Shown here one piece after another: positions 55,889 through 64,000 of a DNA stretch of 64,000 bases. The translations under genes were made by a program, and so were the position numbers. Under the pieces are notes generated by a model that was not told the DNA's origin, did no database searches, and saw only the letters and a list, made by a program, of their open reading frames with translations. This DNA is from Betaproteobacteria bacterium HGW-Betaproteobacteria-3. Its GTDB lineage: Bacteria; Pseudomonadota; Gammaproteobacteria; Burkholderiales; Burkholderiaceae_C. Numbering within the stretch: the stretch's first letter is position 1; every line of letters begins with the position of its first letter. The DNA is taken from contig PHCI01000011.1 in assembly GCA_002842205.1 (NCBI GenBank), forward strand, positions 41,453 through 105,452. Direction: 5' to 3'.

Positions 55889-56004
55889 GGGGCCTGACCG
55901 GCGCGGCCCCTTGCCGTGTCCCCCGCGCTTTGCACACCCGCGAAGCAACCGAATGAATGAACGCGGCAGCGTCCTGGAATCTTTTTCAACCAGGACCGCG
56001 CCGC
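55889..56004 (+). promoter_or_regulatory. trpE leader RNA hairpins (attenuator candidate)
   Basis: First hairpin: GGGGCC (55889-55894) with GGCCCC (55905-55910). Second: GTCCTGG (55971-55977) with CCAGGAC (55990-55996), extended by GCGGC (55963-55967) and GCCGC (56000-56004). The second ends 19 bases before the trpE start. No classical T run follows, so control could act on translation or through Rho. Confidence 0.4.
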
Positions 56005-56023
56005 CGGGCTGGAGGCTCCATCC

Positions 56024-57973
56024 GTGATCACCGAACTTGAATTCAAAAGTCTGAGCTCGCAAGGCTACAACCGCATTCCGCTGATGGCGGAGGCCTTTGC
56101 CGATCTCGAGACCCCGCTGTCGTTGTACCTGAAGCTTGCGCACTCGCGCGATGGCGGCAAATTCAGCTTCCTGCTCGAATCCGTGGTCGGCGGCGAGCGT
56201 TTCGGCCGCTACAGCTTCATTGGCCTGCCCGCGCACACGCAGATCCGCGTCAGCGGCTTTGGCGCCGACACCGTGACCGAAGTCGTGCGCGACGGCGCCG
56301 TCGTCGAAACCGCCCGCAGCAACCCGCTGGACTTCATTGCGGCGTACCAGAAGCGCTTCAAGGTGGCGCTGCGCCCGGGCCTGCCGCGCTTTTGCGGTGG
56401 CCTGGCCGGTTACTTTGGCTACGACACGGTGCGCCACATCGAGAAGAAGCTGGCGCAGACCTGCCCGCCCGACACGTTGGGCTGCCCCGACATCCTGCTG
56501 CTGCAATGCGAGGAGCTGGCCGTCATCGACAACCTGTCGGGCAAGCTCTACCTCATCGTCTACGCCGACCCGGCCCGCCCCGAGGCCTACGCCAACGCCA
56601 AGAAGCGGCTGCGCGAACTGCGCGAGCAGCTCCAGTATTCAGTCAGCGCACCCGTGGTCAAGGCCACGCAAAGCTACCCGGCCGAGCGCGACTTTGCCAA
56701 GGCCGACTACATCGCAGCCGTGGAGCGCGCCAAGGCGCTGATTGCGGGCGGCGACTTCATGCAGGTGCAGGTGGGCCAGCGCATCAAGAAGCGCTACACC
56801 GAAAGCCCGCTCAGCCTGTACCGCGCGCTGCGCTCGCTCAACCCTTCGCCCTACATGTACTACTACCACTTTGGCGATTTCCACGTGGTGGGGGCCTCGC
56901 CCGAGATCCTGGTGCGCCAGGAGAGCGTGGAGATTCCCTTGAGCGCCAACGTGAGCGACGCCGGGCCGCCCCAAGCCAGCTCAGCCCCCATGGGGCTGAG
57001 GGCTGCGGATCTGGCCCTGCCTGCGCAGGGCCGGACAGCCCGAAGGGACGCTGACTCTGGCAGCGTCTCGTCCAGCGAACCACACGAAGTGGGGAGCGTG
57101 GGGGCCACCGAGCGCCGCGCCGGGCCGCCCCAAGCCAGCTCAGCCCCCTCGGGGGGCAGCGAACCACACGAAGTGGGGAGCGTGGGGGCTTTACAGGCCG
57201 CCGCGCCGGGCCGCTCCCAAGCCAGGCCAACCCCCCCGGGGGGCAGCGAACCACACGAAGTGGGGAGCGTGGGGGCCACCGAGCGCCGCGCCGGGCCGCC
57301 CCAAGCAAGCTCAGCCCCCCCGGGGGGCAGCGAACCACACGAAGTGGGGAGCGTGGGGGCCACAATACCTGCACAAAAAATCACCATTCGCCCGCTGGCC
57401 GGCACCCGCCCGCGCGGGGCCACGCCCGAAAAAGACAAGGCCGCCGAGGCCGAACTGCTCAATGACCCGAAAGAACGCGCCGAGCACGTGATGCTGATCG
57501 ACCTAGCGCGCAACGACATCGGCCGCATCGCCCAGACCGGCAGCGTCAAGGTGACCGAGGCCTTCACGGTCGAGCGCTACAGCCACGTCATGCACATCGT
57601 GAGCAACGTCGAGGGCCTCCTGCGCGACGGGCCCGACGGCCAGCCGGTGGGCAACATGGACGTGCTGCGGGCCACCTTCCCTGCGGGCACGCTCACCGGC
57701 GCGCCCAAGGTGCACGCGATGGAACTGATCGACCAGCTCGAACCCACCAAACGCGGCCTGTACGGCGGCGCCTGCGGCTACCTGAGCTACGCCGGCGACA
57801 TGGACGTGGCCATCGCCATCCGCACCGGCATCGTCAAGGACGGCATGCTGTACGTGCAGGCGGCGGCCGGTGTCGTGGCCGACTCGGTGCCCGAGCTGGA
57901 ATGGCAGGAAACCGAAGCCAAGGCCCGCGCCCTGCTGCGCGCGGCCGAACTGGTCGAGGAGGGTCTGGAATGA
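56024..57973 (+). CDS. trpE: anthranilate synthase component I with in-frame repeat insertion
   Basis: Makes anthranilate from chorismate with TrpG. The start is a GTG at 56024 behind GGAGG. The N-terminal feedback region ([16 protein letters not shown]) and catalytic core ([41 protein letters not shown]) are normal. At 649 residues it exceeds the usual 500 by nearly the length of an insert, residues about 310-447, encoded by one long and three short family B repeats with no stop or frameshift. The insert splits the loop between LVRQESVE and [10 protein letters not shown]. The rest suggests a working enzyme with a Pro/Ser/Gly-rich loop. Confidence 0.93.
   Translation: MITELEFKSLSSQGYNRIPLMAEAFADLETPLSLYLKLAHSRDGGKFSFLLESVVGGERFGRYSFIGLPAHTQIRVSGFGADTVTEVVRDGAVVETARSNPLDFIAAYQKRFKVALRPGLPRFCGGLAGYFGYDTVRHIEKKLAQTCPPDTLGCPDILLLQCEELAVIDNLSGKLYLIVYADPARPEAYANAKKRLRELREQLQYSVSAPVVKATQSYPAERDFAKADYIAAVERAKALIAGGDFMQVQVGQRIKKRYTESPLSLYRALRSLNPSPYMYYYHFGDFHVVGASPEILVRQESVEIPLSANVSDAGPPQASSAPMGLRAADLALPAQGRTARRDADSGSVSSSEPHEVGSVGATERRAGPPQASSAPSGGSEPHEVGSVGALQAAAPGRSQARPTPPGGSEPHEVGSVGATERRAGPPQASSAPPGGSEPHEVGSVGATIPAQKITIRPLAGTRPRGATPEKDKAAEAELLNDPKERAEHVMLIDLARNDIGRIAQTGSVKVTEAFTVERYSHVMHIVSNVEGLLRDGPDGQPVGNMDVLRATFPAGTLTGAPKVHAMELIDQLEPTKRGLYGGACGYLSYAGDMDVAIAIRTGIVKDGMLYVQAAAGVVADSVPELEWQETEAKARALLRAAELVEEGLE
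56952..57362 (+). repeat. family B repeats embedded in trpE
   Basis: 411 bases (137 codons): one long unit followed by three short units, each translated as GPPQASSAP or GRSQARPTP variants and ending [11 protein letters not shown]. All units are sense to trpE and keep its frame. Confidence 0.9.
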
Positions 57974-57979
57974 GTACCG

Positions 57980-58138
57980 TAGCCGCGGCGCCGGGCCGCC
58001 CCAAGCAAGGCACGGCCCCCTCGGGGCTGAGGGCTGCGGCTCCGGGCCTGCCTGCGCAGGGCCGGACAGGCCGAAGGGCCGCTGCCTCTGGCAGCGACTC
58101 GTACAGCGCAGATCGCGCAGCGACAAGCGTGGGGGCCC
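57980..58138 (+). repeat. family B long repeat between trpE and trpG
   Basis: Begins about seven bases after the trpE stop and ends with GACAAGCGTGGGGGCC, one to two bases before the trpG ATG. Resembles the lptB-rpoN copies (GTACAGCGCAG and GACAAGCG end) more than the rpe-gph copy. The gap contains nothing else. Confidence 0.85.
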
Positions 58139-58139
58139 T

Positions 58140-58721
58140 ATGAACGTTCTGGTGGTCGACAACTACGACTCGTTCACCTACAACATCGTCCAGTACCTGG
58201 GCGAGCTGGGGGCCGAGGTCGAGGTGTTTCGCAACGACGAGATCACGCTCGACGGCATCGCCGCCCGTGCGCCCGACCGGCTGGTCATCTCGCCCGGGCC
58301 GTGCTCGCCGGCCGAAGCCGGTATTTCGGTGGCGGCGATCCGGCACTTTGCGGGTCGGCTGCCGATCCTGGGGGTGTGCCTGGGGCACCAGAGCATCGGC
58401 GCGGCGTTTGGCGGGAAGATCGTGCGGGCGCAGCAGCTCATGCACGGCAAGACCAGCGTGATCACCACCACGCAGGAAGGCGTGTTTGCCGGGCTGCCCC
58501 GGCAGTTCACCGTCAACCGCTACCACTCGCTGGCGATCGACCCGGCCAGCTGCCCCGACGTGCTGGCCGTCACCGCGCGCACCGACGACGGCGAGATCAT
58601 GGGCGTGCGGCACCAGACGCTGGCCATCGAAGGCGTACAGTTTCACCCGGAGTCCATCCTCACCGAGCACGGCCACGCCATGCTGCAGAACTTTCTGACC
58701 CAGCGGGTGGCTGTGAAATAG
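58140..58721 (+). CDS. trpG: anthranilate synthase component II (glutamine amidotransferase)
   Basis: A 193-residue class I amidotransferase feeding ammonia to Trp[24 protein letters not shown], catalytic cysteine in [11 protein letters not shown], and [10 protein letters not shown]. It may also serve PabB. The start codon immediately follows a family B repeat, whose GGGGG run is the only purine-rich stretch at ribosome-binding distance. Confidence 0.95.
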   Translation: MNVLVVDNYDSFTYNIVQYLGELGAEVEVFRNDEITLDGIAARAPDRLVISPGPCSPAEAGISVAAIRHFAGRLPILGVCLGHQSIGAAFGGKIVRAQQLMHGKTSVITTTQEGVFAGLPRQFTVNRYHSLAIDPASCPDVLAVTARTDDGEIMGVRHQTLAIEGVQFHPESILTEHGHAMLQNFLTQRVAVK

Positions 58722-58774
58722 TCCTGTTTATATAGCAAACTATATCCATTTGACGGGGGCTAAAGGCCAATTTA
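58722..58774 (+). repeat. family A repeat, copy 9
   Basis: TATATAGCAAACTATATCCA, then TTTGACGGGGGCTAAAGGCC. Fills the 53-base gap between trpG and ltaE and ends at the ltaE ATG. Confidence 0.8.
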
Positions 58775-59974
58775 ATGCATAAAACCCCAGAATCCATCGT
58801 GGACCTGCGCAGCGACACCGTGACGCAGCCTGTGCCCGCCATGCGCGAGGCCATGTTCAACGCACCGCTGGGCGACGACGTGTTTGGCGACGACCCCAGC
58901 GTCAACGCGCTGCAGGACAAGATCGCCGCGCTGCTGGGCTTTGAGGCCGCGCTGTTCATGCCCACGGGCACCCAGAGCAACCTGTGCGGCATCCTCGCCC
59001 ACTGCCAGCGCGGCGACGAATACCTCGTGGGCCAGATGGCGCACTGCTACCGGTGGGAAGGCGGTGGCGCGGCCGTGTTCGGCAGCGTGCAGCCGCAGCC
59101 GATTGCGCACCAGGCCGACGGCACGCTGGCACTGGCCGACATCGAAGCCGCCATCAAACCCGACGACCCGCACTTTGCGCGCACCCGGCTGCTGGCGCTG
59201 GAGAACACGCTGGGCGGCCAGTTGCTGCCGTTCGACTACCTCGATCAGGCCACGGCCCTGGCCACGCGCCACGGCCTGGCGCGGCACCTGGACGGCGCGC
59301 GCCTGTTCAACGCTGCGGTGGCGCAGGCCGAGCGGTTGGCGCTGGACGGCTGCCCGCAGGGCAGCGGGGCTCACGCAGTGGGCGAGCGGGGGGATACAAC
59401 GGCCGCCGCGCCGGGCCGCTCCCAAGCCAGGCCAGCCCCCTCGGGGGGCAGAGAGCCACACGCAGTGGGCGAACGTGGGGGCATATTCTTCCAGGCCCGG
59501 CGCATCGCGCAGTGCTTTGACAGCGCGTCGATCTGCTTCAGCAAGGGCCTGGGCGCGCCCGCCGGGTCGGCCTTGTGCGGGTCTGGTGAATTCATCGCCC
59601 GTGCACGACGCCTTCGCAAGATGGCCGGCGGGGCGATGCGCCAGGCGGGCTTGCTGGCGGCGGCGGCAAGTTGGGCACTGGACCACCATGTCGAGCGCCT
59701 GGCGCAAGACCACGCGCTGGCCCGCCGGTTGGCCGAAGGGTTGGCAGGGATTGACGGCCTGCAGGTGGAGCCGCCGCACAGCAACATCCTGTTTGTCGGT
59801 CTGACCGGCCCGGCCGCGGCGCACTCGGCCGGCCTGCTGCCATACCTGGCCGCACACGGCGTGCTGGCCACGGGCCTGTACCGCCTGCGGTTTGTCACGC
59901 ACCTGGGCGTGGACGCCGACGGCATCGACCGCACCATCGGGTTGATCCACGATTATTTTGCGGGGAAGGCATGA
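58775..59974 (+). CDS. ltaE: low-specificity L-threonine aldolase with in-frame repeat insertion
   Basis: A PLP enzyme of fold type I cleaving L-threonine or L-allo-threonine to glycine and acetaldehyde. Landmarks: VDLRSDTVTQP, GDDVFGDDPSVNALQ, MPTGTQSNL, LENTLGG, HLDGARLFNA, and the PLP lysine K257 in SICFSKGLGAP. At 399 residues it is longer than the usual 340; residues about 196-236 ([35 protein letters not shown]) are a family B repeat placed between the DGARL helix and the PLP-lysine strand. It lies inside the trp operon and overlaps the next repeat at its stop (ATGAG). Confidence 0.88.
   Translation: MHKTPESIVDLRSDTVTQPVPAMREAMFNAPLGDDVFGDDPSVNALQDKIAALLGFEAALFMPTGTQSNLCGILAHCQRGDEYLVGQMAHCYRWEGGGAAVFGSVQPQPIAHQADGTLALADIEAAIKPDDPHFARTRLLALENTLGGQLLPFDYLDQATALATRHGLARHLDGARLFNAAVAQAERLALDGCPQGSGAHAVGERGDTTAAAPGRSQARPAPSGGREPHAVGERGGIFFQARRIAQCFDSASICFSKGLGAPAGSALCGSGEFIARARRLRKMAGGAMRQAGLLAAAASWALDHHVERLAQDHALARRLAEGLAGIDGLQVEPPHSNILFVGLTGPAAAHSAGLLPYLAAHGVLATGLYRLRFVTHLGVDADGIDRTIGLIHDYFAGKA
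59363..59481 (+). repeat. family B short repeat embedded in ltaE
   Basis: CACGCAGTGGGCGAGCGGGG, a core GCGCCGGGCCGCTCCCAAGC, then CACACGCAGTGGGCGAACGT. A diverged unit, sense to ltaE and in the same translated frame as the trpE units. Confidence 0.82.
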
Positions 59975-60053
59975 GCGCCGCGCCGGGCCGCCCCAAGCAA
60001 GCTCAGCCCCCTGTGGGGGCAGCGAACCACACGAAGTGGGGAGCGTGGGGGGC
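59973..60053 (+). repeat. family B short repeat between ltaE and the LysE gene
   Basis: Begins GAGCGCCGCGCCGGGCCGCC at the ltaE stop codon and ends GGGGAGCGTGGGGGGC, three bases before the next ATG. Confidence 0.85.
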
Positions 60054-60056
60054 ACC

Positions 60057-60731
60057 ATGATGGACTCGATCAACCATCTCGCGTGGTTCATCGCCGCCGG
60101 GCTGCTGCTCAACCTCACGCCCGGGCCCGACGTGGTGTACATCGTCACCCACGGCCTGCGGCACGGCGCGCGCGCGGGCATGGTGGCGGCACTGGGCATC
60201 ACCGCGGGCTGCTTCGTGCACATCTTTGCGGGGGCGCTGGGCGTGAGCGCGCTGATCGCCGCGTCGGCCACGGCCTTTGCCGTGCTCAAGTGGCTGGGGG
60301 CGGCCTACCTGGTGTATGTGGGGGCCACGCTGCTGTTCTCACGACGCCAGAATACTATGAAGGAAGTAGCAAACAATGACCATTCCACGGGGGCTGGAGC
60401 CATTATTTCCTTGAAAAAGATATTTTTGCAGGGTTTCTGGACCAACGCGCTGAACCCCAAGGTGGCGCTGTTCTTTCTGGCATTTTTGCCGCAGTTCATC
60501 GTGCCGGGCGGCACCCACAGCACCAACGCCACCTGGGCCTTCCTGCTGCTCGGCCTGGTGTTCAACTTCAACGGGCTGTGGGTCAACCTGGGCTGGGCGC
60601 TGCTGGCCGCGTGGATCGCGCGGCGCGTGACGGCGCTGCAAAAAGCCATGGGCCTGCTCGAACGGCTGGCCGGTGCCATGTTCATCGGTTTCGGGCTCAA
60701 ACTGGCCCTGTCCGACCCTCCATCCCGGTAA
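60057..60731 (+). CDS. LysE/RhtB family amino-acid exporter
   Basis: A 224-residue membrane protein with six hydrophobic segments and the LysE/RhtB signature LNLTPGPDVVYIVTHGLRHG. These exporters release amino acids such as homoserine, threonine or lysine. Residues about 97-119 (RQNTMKEVANNDHSTGAGAI) are encoded by a family A repeat in the cytoplasmic loop between helices 3 and 4, where relatives also have a variable loop. The start directly follows a family B repeat. Position after ltaE suggests a link to threonine. Confidence 0.82.
   Translation: MMDSINHLAWFIAAGLLLNLTPGPDVVYIVTHGLRHGARAGMVAALGITAGCFVHIFAGALGVSALIAASATAFAVLKWLGAAYLVYVGATLLFSRRQNTMKEVANNDHSTGAGAIISLKKIFLQGFWTNALNPKVALFFLAFLPQFIVPGGTHSTNATWAFLLLGLVFNFNGLWVNLGWALLAAWIARRVTALQKAMGLLERLAGAMFIGFGLKLALSDPPSR
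60350..60420 (+). repeat. family A repeat, copy 10, inside the LysE gene
   Basis: ACTATGAAGGAAGTAGCAAA, then ACCATTCCACGGGGGCTGGA and a TTTCCTTG end. Sense to the gene and read V-A-N-N-D-H-S-T-G-A, the common in-gene frame. Confidence 0.78.
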
Positions 60732-60767
60732 GCCGAAATCCAGCTTCGCAAAACTCAGGAGATCCCC

Positions 60768-61799
60768 ATGCCCATCACCCCGCAGGAGGCGCTGCAGCGC
60801 ACCATCGAACACCGCGAGATTTTCCACGACGAGATGCTCAGCGTGGTGCGCAAGATCATGAGCGGCGAGATGTCGCCCGTGATGATGGCCGCGCTCATCA
60901 CCGGGTTGCGCGTCAAGAAGGAGACCATCGGCGAGATCACCGCCGCGGCGCAGGTCATGCGCGAGTTCTCCACCAAGGTGCACGTGGCCGACAAGACGAA
61001 CCTGGTGGACATCGTGGGCACGGGCGGTGACGGCTCGCACACCTTCAACATCTCCACCTGTGCCATGTTCGTGGCGGCCGCTGCGGGCGCCAGGACCGCC
61101 AAACACGGCGGGCGCAGCGTCAGCAGCAAGAGCGGCAGTGCCGACGTGCTGGAAAGCCTGGGCGTCAACATCAACCTCAAGCCCGACGCCATCGCCCAGT
61201 GCATCGCGCAGGTGGGCATCGGCTTCATGTTCGCGCCCAACCATCACAGTGCCATGCGCCACGTGGCGCCGGTGCGCAAGGAGCTGGGCGTGCGCACCAT
61301 CTTCAACATCCTCGGGCCGCTGACCAACCCTGCAGACGCGCCCAACATCCTGATGGGCGTGTTCCACCCCGACCTGGTGGGCATCCAGGTGCGCGCGTTG
61401 CAGCGCCTGGGCACCCACCACGCGGTGGTGGTGTACGGGCGCGACGGCATGGACGAGGTCAGCCTGGGCGCCGCCACGCTGGTGGGCGAGCTGAAAAACG
61501 GCGCGATCAGCGAATACGAAATCCACCCCGAAGACTTCGGCCTGCCCATGGCCAGCAACCGCGCGCTCAAGGTGGAGACACCCGAGCAGTCGCGCGCCAT
61601 GCTGCTGGGCGTGCTCGACAATGAACTCGGCGCCGCGCGCGACATCGTCATCCTCAATGCCGGCGTGGCGCTGTATGCGGCCAATGTGGTCGATTCAATG
61701 AAGGCCGGCGTGGCCCGGGCGCGCGACGCCATCGAGTCGGGCGCGGCCAAGGCCAAGCTCGATCAACTGGTGACCACGGCGCACGCGCTGGCCACTTGA
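60768..61799 (+). CDS. trpD: anthranilate phosphoribosyltransferase
   Basis: A 343-residue enzyme joining anthranilate and PRPP. The PRPP loop [51 protein letters not shown] and GPLTNPA are all standard. GGAG lies before the ATG. It follows the LysE gene by 36 bases and ends 17 bases before trpC. Confidence 0.96.
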   Translation: MPITPQEALQRTIEHREIFHDEMLSVVRKIMSGEMSPVMMAALITGLRVKKETIGEITAAAQVMREFSTKVHVADKTNLVDIVGTGGDGSHTFNISTCAMFVAAAAGARTAKHGGRSVSSKSGSADVLESLGVNINLKPDAIAQCIAQVGIGFMFAPNHHSAMRHVAPVRKELGVRTIFNILGPLTNPADAPNILMGVFHPDLVGIQVRALQRLGTHHAVVVYGRDGMDEVSLGAATLVGELKNGAISEYEIHPEDFGLPMASNRALKVETPEQSRAMLLGVLDNELGAARDIVILNAGVALYAANVVDSMKAGVARARDAIESGAAKAKLDQLVTTAHALAT

Positions 61800-61816
61800 A
61801 CAACATCAGGAACACC

Positions 61817-62608
61817 ATGTCCGACATCCTCGAGAAAATCATCGCCGTCAAACGCGAGGAAATTGCCACCGCGCAAAAGCGGGTGCCGCTGGCCGCCATG
61901 CGGGCCGACGCCGAGAGCCGTGTGCTCACGCGCGACTTTGTGGGCGCGCTGCGCGCCAAAATCGCCGCCGGGCAGTCGGCGGTGATTGCCGAAATCAAGA
62001 AAGCCAGCCCGTCCAAAGGCGTGCTTCGCGCCGAATTCGAGCCGGCCGACATCGCCCAAAGCTACGCCGAAAACGGTGCCGCCTGCCTCTCGGTGCTGAC
62101 CGACCGGCAGTTCTTCCAGGGCCAGGTGGACTATCTGAAGCAGGCCCGGGCGTCATGCCTGCTGCCGGTGCTGCGCAAGGATTTCATGGTCGATGCCTAC
62201 CAGATCTACGAATCCCGCGCGATGGGGGCCGACGCCATCCTGCTGATCGCCGCCTGCCTGGACGACGCGCAGATGAAAGACCTGGAGGCCGTGGCGCGCT
62301 CGCTCGACATGGCGGTGCTGGTGGAGGTGCACAACGCCGCCGAACTGGCGCGCGCGCTTTTGCTCAAAACCCCGCTGGTGGGCGTCAACAACCGCAATTT
62401 GCACACCTTTGAGGTGTCGCTCGAGACCACACTGGCACTTCGCAAAGAAGTGCCGCAGGACCGGCTTCTCATCACGGAATCAGGTATTTTGACGCGCGAA
62501 GACGTCCTGAAGATGAAAGATGCAAACGTCCATGCGTTTCTGGTGGGTGAAGCCTTCATGCGCGCCGACGACCCCGGCACGGCCTTGGCGGCCTTGTTTG
62601 CGTCCTGA
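61817..62608 (+). CDS. trpC: indole-3-glycerol phosphate synthase
   Basis: A 263-residue TIM barrel closing the indole ring: [53 protein letters not shown] and [11 protein letters not shown]. Monofunctional, with no TrpF domain. ATG 61817 follows AGGA; a TTG at 61796 overlapping the trpD stop is a less likely start. Separated from ung by a family A repeat. Confidence 0.96.
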   Translation: MSDILEKIIAVKREEIATAQKRVPLAAMRADAESRVLTRDFVGALRAKIAAGQSAVIAEIKKASPSKGVLRAEFEPADIAQSYAENGAACLSVLTDRQFFQGQVDYLKQARASCLLPVLRKDFMVDAYQIYESRAMGADAILLIAACLDDAQMKDLEAVARSLDMAVLVEVHNAAELARALLLKTPLVGVNNRNLHTFEVSLETTLALRKEVPQDRLLITESGILTREDVLKMKDANVHAFLVGEAFMRADDPGTALAALFAS

Positions 62609-62611
62609 AAA

Positions 62612-62676
62612 CACTACTATAAAAATAGCAAACTATCGAATACTGACGGGGGATAGATGGCAATTTCCCCGAAAAA
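62612..62676 (+). repeat. family A repeat, copy 11
   Basis: ACTACTATAAAAATAGCAAA, then CTGACGGGGGATAGATGGCA and a TTTCCCCG end. Fills the gap between trpC and ung and ends at the ung ATG. Confidence 0.8.
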
Positions 62677-63414
62677 ATGAGTGAAGACGATCTGCTGGGG
62701 CCGAAGCCCCGTCTGGCGGCCTGGATGCCCGCGGCATGGCCGGTTGCCAGCGGCTGGGCGCCGGTGGTCGATGCGTTCATGGCCAGTGCCCAGGGTCGAC
62801 AGCTCGGGTCGTTCGTCCGGTCGCGGTTGGACGCCGGCGCGGTGGTCTACCCGCCCGAGCCGCTGCGGGCGCTGGCGCTGACCGCGCTGGCCGACGTGCA
62901 CGTCGTCGTGCTCGGGCAAGACCCGTATCACGGCGCCGGCCAGGCCGAGGGGCTGGCGTTCTCGGTGGCGCCGGGCGTTCGGCCGCCGCCCTCGCTGCGC
63001 AACATTTTTAAGGAATTGCAGCGCGACCTGGGCCTGCCCATGCCCGCCGACGGCTCGCTTGTGCGCTGGGCGCGCCAGGGTGTGCTGCTGCTCAACACCA
63101 GCCTCACGGTGGAGGACGGGCTGCCCGCCAGCCATGCCAAAAAAGGCTGGGAGGAGCTCACCGATGCCTTGCTGACGGCCGTGGCCGCGCAGGCGTCGCC
63201 CTGCGTTTACCTGCTGTGGGGTGCGCACGCACAAGCGAAAGCGCCGCTGATCCGGGAAATTGCGGGGCGCTGCGGTCGGGAGGCGCTGGTGTTGCAGGCC
63301 AATCACCCGTCGCCACTGTCTGCCTTGCGGCCGCCCATGCCGTTCATCGGGTGTGGACATTTTTCAAAAGCACAATCCTGGCTGGCAGCGCGCGGGCAGC
63401 CCATCCGGTTCTGA
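62677..63414 (+). CDS. ung: uracil-DNA glycosylase, family 1
   Basis: A 245-residue DNA repair enzyme excising uracil. The water-activating motif [18 protein letters not shown] (D82), the Pro/Ser loop [21 protein letters not shown], and the minor-groove loop HPSPLSALR are present. It ends the trp block; its start abuts a family A repeat, which leaves only a weak purine stretch (GAAAAA) before the ATG. Confidence 0.95.
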   Translation: MSEDDLLGPKPRLAAWMPAAWPVASGWAPVVDAFMASAQGRQLGSFVRSRLDAGAVVYPPEPLRALALTALADVHVVVLGQDPYHGAGQAEGLAFSVAPGVRPPPSLRNIFKELQRDLGLPMPADGSLVRWARQGVLLLNTSLTVEDGLPASHAKKGWEELTDALLTAVAAQASPCVYLLWGAHAQAKAPLIREIAGRCGREALVLQANHPSPLSALRPPMPFIGCGHFSKAQSWLAARGQPIRF

Positions 63415-63454
63415 CCCGTCGCGCCGGGGGCAGGGTGAAACGCCGGGGCGACGC

Positions 63455-63483
63455 TGGCGATGCCACCCAAACCATGCTATATT
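63455..63483 (+). promoter_or_regulatory. probable promoter of the tRNA-tuf operon
   Basis: TGGCGA (63455-63460) and TATATT (63478-63483) with 17-base spacing and an extended -10 TGC, starting transcription a few bases before tRNA-Tyr. Confidence 0.5.
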
Positions 63484-63495
63484 CCAAGGTTCGCC

Positions 63496-63581
63496 GGAGA
63501 GGTGGCCGAGTGGTTAATGGCAGCAGACTGTAAATCTGCCCTCTTACGAGTACGCTGGTTCGAATCCAGCCCTCTCCACCA
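63496..63581 (+). tRNA. tRNA-Tyr (GTA)
   Basis: An 86-base class II tRNA: acceptor GGAGAGG/CCTCTCC, D-arm, anticodon loop CTGTAAA with GTA, long variable arm, T-loop TTCGAAT, and an encoded CCA end. First of three tRNAs preceding tuf. Confidence 0.95.
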
Positions 63582-63635
63582 GCGACGAGTTGATTTGCAG
63601 CGAGCTTTGGGTGAACGCGCTTCGGGTGGCCCGAT

Positions 63636-63709
63636 GCGGGAGTAGTTCAATGGTAGAACCCCAGCCTTCCAAGCTGATGACGCGGGTTCGATTCCCGTCT
63701 CCCGCTCCA
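63636..63709 (+). tRNA. tRNA-Gly (TCC)
   Basis: A 74-base tRNA: acceptor GCGGGAG/CTCCCGC, anticodon loop CTTCCAA with TCC, T-loop TTCGATT, and encoded CCA. Confidence 0.95.
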
Positions 63710-63755
63710 CAGATCGATCCGTTGGAAGGCGCGTTTGGTAGTTTGAGGAATTCAA

Positions 63756-63830
<75 letters not shown>

Positions 63831-63904
63831 GTTTTGAAGCGGGTCACGCCGGGTGGCTCGCAAGATATTGCAGTTTGGTTGTTCGCAATTCGCTGAAGGA
63901 TTGA

Positions 63905-64000
<96 letters not shown>

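Overview
The window is GC-rich, densely coded chromosomal DNA from a betaproteobacterium, most likely Burkholderiales near the Comamonadaceae. The signs are gene-order blocks typical of that group (lptA-lptB-rpoN; rpe-gph-trpE-trpG-trpD-trpC-ung; argS-SPOR protein-dsbA; tRNA-Tyr/Gly/Thr-tuf), a phcBSRQ-type quorum-sensing operon, and many LysR regulators. No rRNA, prophage, transposase or CRISPR array was seen. Coordinates include stop codons.

Layout. 1-4196: a nag-type salicylate 5-hydroxylase operon (ferredoxin reductase, large and small oxygenase subunits, Rieske ferredoxin), divergent from a NahR/NagR-like regulator; the operon may continue off the left edge. 4203-11217: class II amidotransferase, DHA2 exporter, zinc peptidase, CWC protein, bactofilin, the yqjD-yqjE-yqjK trio behind a perfect FNR box, and an alpha/beta hydrolase. 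11333-17390: malate synthase G, haloacid dehalogenase and a two-component pair. 17587-24830: a LysR-controlled HMG-CoA lyase / CoA-transferase / TRAP transporter module and a second LysR regulator. 24834-28500: four genes resembling the Lgm/Nax/Arn systems that add an amino sugar to lipid A. 28625-36775: argS, SPOR protein, dsbA, lptA, lptB, rpoN and an rRNA methyltransferase. 36772-38932: a PIN protein and an FMN-binding glutamate-synthase-like protein. 39248-44284: phcB-phcS-phcR-phcQ. 44320-52491: pncC, pgpA, a LysR regulator, a small unknown, thiL, a class I amidotransferase, and two Kef-like antiporters on either side of a YbdK-type ligase. 52743-64000: apaG, rpe, gph, a chalcone-isomerase-like protein, a trp leader, trpE, trpG, ltaE, a LysE exporter, trpD, trpC, ung, three tRNAs and the start of tuf.

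The most unusual content is two dispersed repeat families. Family A is an AT-rich element of about 60 bp with core TAGCAAACTAT and GACGGGGGCT. I count eleven copies. Four lie inside genes (haloacid dehalogenase, rpoN, thiL, LysE exporter), always in the same orientation and the same reading frame, which is the only stop-free frame of its consensus. A fifth supplies the start codon and first codons of pncC. Family B is a GC-rich, hairpin-rich element in a short (about 84 bp) and a long (about 160 bp) form. It lies sense-oriented at gene junctions of the lptB-rpoN and rpe-gph-trp-ltaE-lysE blocks, often starting at one gene's stop codon and ending a few bases before the next start. It is also embedded in frame in trpE (about 137 codons, several units), in ltaE (about 40 codons) and probably in the N-terminus of gph. 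Both behave like protein-coding-tolerant palindromic elements, comparable in concept to Rickettsia palindromic elements. They explain why TrpE and LtaE are longer than their families.
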